The position numbers and the translations under genes are program-made. Under the pieces are notes generated by a model. It was not told the origin of the DNA. It saw only the letters and a list, made by a program, of their open reading frames with translations, and made no database searches. Positions 5,960 to 7,927 of a stretch of 7,927 nucleotides of DNA are shown piece after piece (position 1 is the first letter of the stretch; every line of letters begins with the position of its first letter). Source of the stretch: Nitrosospira sp. (GTDB lineage: Bacteria > Pseudomonadota > Gammaproteobacteria > Burkholderiales > Nitrosomonadaceae); the NCBI GenBank assembly GCA_030453055.1, contig JAKDLC010000084.1, positions 1 through 7,927 on the forward strand, in the 5' to 3' direction.

Positions 5960-7696
5960 ATGCAATCGCGTACATTCCGTTTCATGATGCTGGGGCTGGC
6001 GGTGACGGTCAGCGGTGTTGCCGATACGTTCGCCCATACTGGCGAGAGCGCATCCACGGCATCCGGGGCTGCTCATAGTACCCATAGGCATCACGCACCG
6101 GCGGTCGAGGATGATCAGGCCACGCCCAGGCTGCTGAACCTTGGCTCACACACATTTCCGGTCAGCACGCAGAATAAACTGGCGCAGCAATACATCAATC
6201 AGGGGCTGAACCTTTCATACGCATTCAACCACGCGGAGGCAGGCCGCGCATTCCGCGAAGCGGCACGGCTCGACCCCTCCCTTGCGATGGCGTACTGGGG
6301 TCAGGCGCTGGTGCTCGGTCCCAACATCAATGCGCCCATGGATCCGGAAGATGAAGCGCCGGCTTTGGCGCTCGTGCAAAAAGCCGCCTCGCTCGCGGCG
6401 AAGGCGTCACCGCGCGAGCGTGCGATGATCGGCGCGCTGGAAAAGCGTTATACCGGGAACCCGGAGCAGCGTGAGGCGAACGACAAGGCTTATGCGGATG
6501 CAATGCGGAAAGTGCATGAGCGCTTTCCGGACGATCTGGACATCGCCATGCTCTATGTCGAGTCGATGATGGATCTCAACGCCTGGGGTTACTGGATGAG
6601 AGATGGTTATCCGTTCGAGGGAACCGCTGAAATCGTCGCACTTACCGAAGACGTGCTGCGGCGCAATCCGAAACATCCGGGTGCGGTGCACTTCTATATC
6701 CATCTCATGGAGCCGACGAGCACACCGGAGCGGGCGGAAAAGGCTGCTGACACCCTGCTTACGCTGATGCCGGCGGCGGGGCATGCGGTGCATATGCCGT
6801 CGCACATCTATCAGCGCGTGGGCCGATACGCCGATGCGATAAAGAGCAATCAGCTCGCCATCGCGGCTGACGAGGAATACCTCTCGCACCGCCACGCCCA
6901 GGGTATGTACCCGATTATGTATTACCCTCACAACATTCATTTTCTCTGGTTCGCCGCCACGGCGGACGGGCAAAGCCGGCTCGCGATCGAGTCGGCGCGA
7001 ACGGTGGCCGGCACGATAGATGATGCGATTCTGAAGGAGATACCTGCGGCAGCGACGTTCCGCGTAGTACCCTACTGGGCGCTGGCGAGGTTTGGAAAGT
7101 GGAATGAGATTCTCCAGGAGCCTGCGCCGCCGTCCACGAACGCGTTTTTGAAAGGAGGCTGGCACTATGTACGCAGCTTGGCGTTTGTTGCGACGAGGCA
7201 GTTGCAGAAAGCCGAGGAGGAACTGGCGGCGCTGCGCGAGATCATGAAGAATGGATCGCTGGATTGGCAGCTTATGTCCGCAAATACCGCGCGGGCCGTG
7301 CTGGGCATTGGCCCCGAAGTGCTCGCGGGCGAGATCGCAGCCGCCCGCGGGCAGTTCGATTCCGCCATCGCGCACCTCGAACGGGCGGTTCGCCTCGAGG
7401 ATGCCCTGGTTTACACGGAGCCGTCTGAATGGCAGTCTCCGCCAAGGCTGACGCTGGGTGCGATCCTGATGGAATCGGGACGCCCGGCCGAAGCGGAGAC
7501 GGTATACTGGGAGGAACTGCGGAGAAATCGTAATAACGGGTGGGCGCTTTACGGTCTGTTGCAGGCGTTGCGGGCGCAAAAGAAAGACGAGCGGGCCGCG
7601 CTGATCGAGGCGCGCTTCAAAAAGGCATGGGAGCGTGCCGACGTGGCGCTCAATGCTTCGCGGTTTGGGTGTATCGCCGCGCCTCGAGAAGAATAG
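5960..7696 (+). CDS. Exported TPR protein with conserved histidine clusters
   Basis: This 578-residue protein belongs to a widespread group of secreted TPR proteins with no known function. Residues 1-25 form a signal peptide (core FMMLGLAVTVSGV, cleavage near FAH). A short His-rich stretch follows (H39, H42, H44, H45). TPR-like helical pairs run from about 70 to 560; clear ones are NHAEAGRAFREAARLDPSLA (90-109), QRVGRYADAIKSNQLAI (285-301), ARGQFDSAIAHLERAVRLE (462-480) and ESGRPAEAETVYWEELRRN (505-523). The middle holds three His motifs: HFYIHLMEP (244-252, with H239 just before), HAVHMPSHIYQRVG (275-288), and YYPHNIHFLWFAA (321-333). These, with the opening 'AMAYWGQALVLGPNIN' (109-124), are what I use to place it in the group. 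A metal-binding role is inference. The stop TAG is followed at once by TGA, and the DUF488 gene begins 25 bp later. Confidence 0.85.
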   Translation: MQSRTFRFMMLGLAVTVSGVADTFAHTGESASTASGAAHSTHRHHAPAVEDDQATPRLLNLGSHTFPVSTQNKLAQQYINQGLNLSYAFNHAEAGRAFREAARLDPSLAMAYWGQALVLGPNINAPMDPEDEAPALALVQKAASLAAKASPRERAMIGALEKRYTGNPEQREANDKAYADAMRKVHERFPDDLDIAMLYVESMMDLNAWGYWMRDGYPFEGTAEIVALTEDVLRRNPKHPGAVHFYIHLMEPTSTPERAEKAADTLLTLMPAAGHAVHMPSHIYQRVGRYADAIKSNQLAIAADEEYLSHRHAQGMYPIMYYPHNIHFLWFAATADGQSRLAIESARTVAGTIDDAILKEIPAAATFRVVPYWALARFGKWNEILQEPAPPSTNAFLKGGWHYVRSLAFVATRQLQKAEEELAALREIMKNGSLDWQLMSANTARAVLGIGPEVLAGEIAAARGQFDSAIAHLERAVRLEDALVYTEPSEWQSPPRLTLGAILMESGRPAEAETVYWEELRRNRNNGWALYGLLQALRAQKKDERAALIEARFKKAWERADVALNASRFGCIAAPREE

Positions 7697-7721
7697 TGAC
7701 GGGAAATCACTGGCGGATGTC

Positions 7722-7927
7722 ATGACAAAAACGCAATCAATGATCGAACCTCTCGTCTGCACGATCGGACATTCGACGCATCCATTGGATGAATTTGTCA
7801 GCTTATTGAAAACGAATGAAGTCTCGCACGTCCTGGATGTGCGCACCGTGCCGCGTTCTCCAAAAAATCCCCAGCTCAACAAGGAAACATTGCCAGACTC
7901 CTTGGGACAAGTTGGCATAAAATACAC
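7722..7927 (+). CDS. DUF488 family protein (N-terminal part, cut by window edge)
   Basis: The first 68 codons are visible. The family opening is unmistakable: CTIGHSTHPLDEFVSLLK (13-30), then VLDVRTVPRSPKNPQLNKE (37-55), and GIKY at the edge. DUF488 proteins are small cytoplasmic proteins found in most bacteria; their biochemical role is not established. The ATG at 7722 has GGCGGA (7712-7717) 4 nt upstream; a second in-frame ATG at 7740 lies closer to the conserved part and is a possible alternative start. The 25-bp gap from the preceding TPR gene suggests co-transcription. Because the 3' part is missing, I cannot say whether the gene is intact. Confidence 0.88.
   Translation, partial: MTKTQSMIEPLVCTIGHSTHPLDEFVSLLKTNEVSHVLDVRTVPRSPKNPQLNKETLPDSLGQVGIKY

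Noticed and set aside
6407..7927. Very long open frame (506 codons) on the minus strand opposite the exported TPR and DUF488 genes
   Set aside because: Its translation is rich in Arg, His and Pro without domain patterns, has no ribosome binding site signal I can find, and lies opposite two genes with clear family motifs. It is an antisense shadow of GC-rich coding sequence.

Overview
The window is an ordinary-looking chromosomal stretch from a Gram-negative bacterium, most likely a betaproteobacterium. Base composition is moderately GC-rich, several proteins carry Sec-type signal peptides, and cysS is flanked by a divergently transcribed cyclophilin-containing operon. From remembered gene order and protein style I would guess an ammonia oxidiser of the Nitrosomonadaceae (Nitrosospira-like). 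That assignment is inference; no ribosomal RNA or marker gene is present to settle it. I see no mobile element, CRISPR array, tRNA or rRNA.

Left arm (1-2526, minus strand): a three-gene envelope operon reading right to left. It encodes a secreted TPR protein, an L,D-transpeptidase-fold (YkuD) enzyme whose start codon overlaps the TPR stop codon (ATGA), and, 35 bp further on, a periplasmic cyclophilin-type prolyl isomerase cut by the window edge. The TPR protein and the YkuD enzyme end in related NTF2-like domains, and both begin with TPR-like helices. The enzyme has the domain order of Helicobacter Csd6 and Campylobacter Pgp2, peptidoglycan carboxypeptidases that set helical cell shape.

Centre (2527-4016, plus strand): a 107-bp divergent control region, then cysS, a complete cysteinyl-tRNA synthetase with every signature residue in place. 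Two extended -10 promoters inside the control region face each other, so the two 5' leaders are predicted to overlap.

Right arm (4169-7927, plus strand): a small DUF5675 protein, an unrecognised exported protein with six cysteines, an EI24/CysZ-family membrane protein, a large exported TPR protein with clustered histidines, and the start of a DUF488 protein. The last three are separated by only 22-25 bp and probably form an operon. The DUF5675 protein carries a proline/glycine turn and an H...GC signature reminiscent of the YkuD active site. The window may therefore hold two proteins related to the L,D-transpeptidase fold. All intergenic gaps are shorter than 160 bp.
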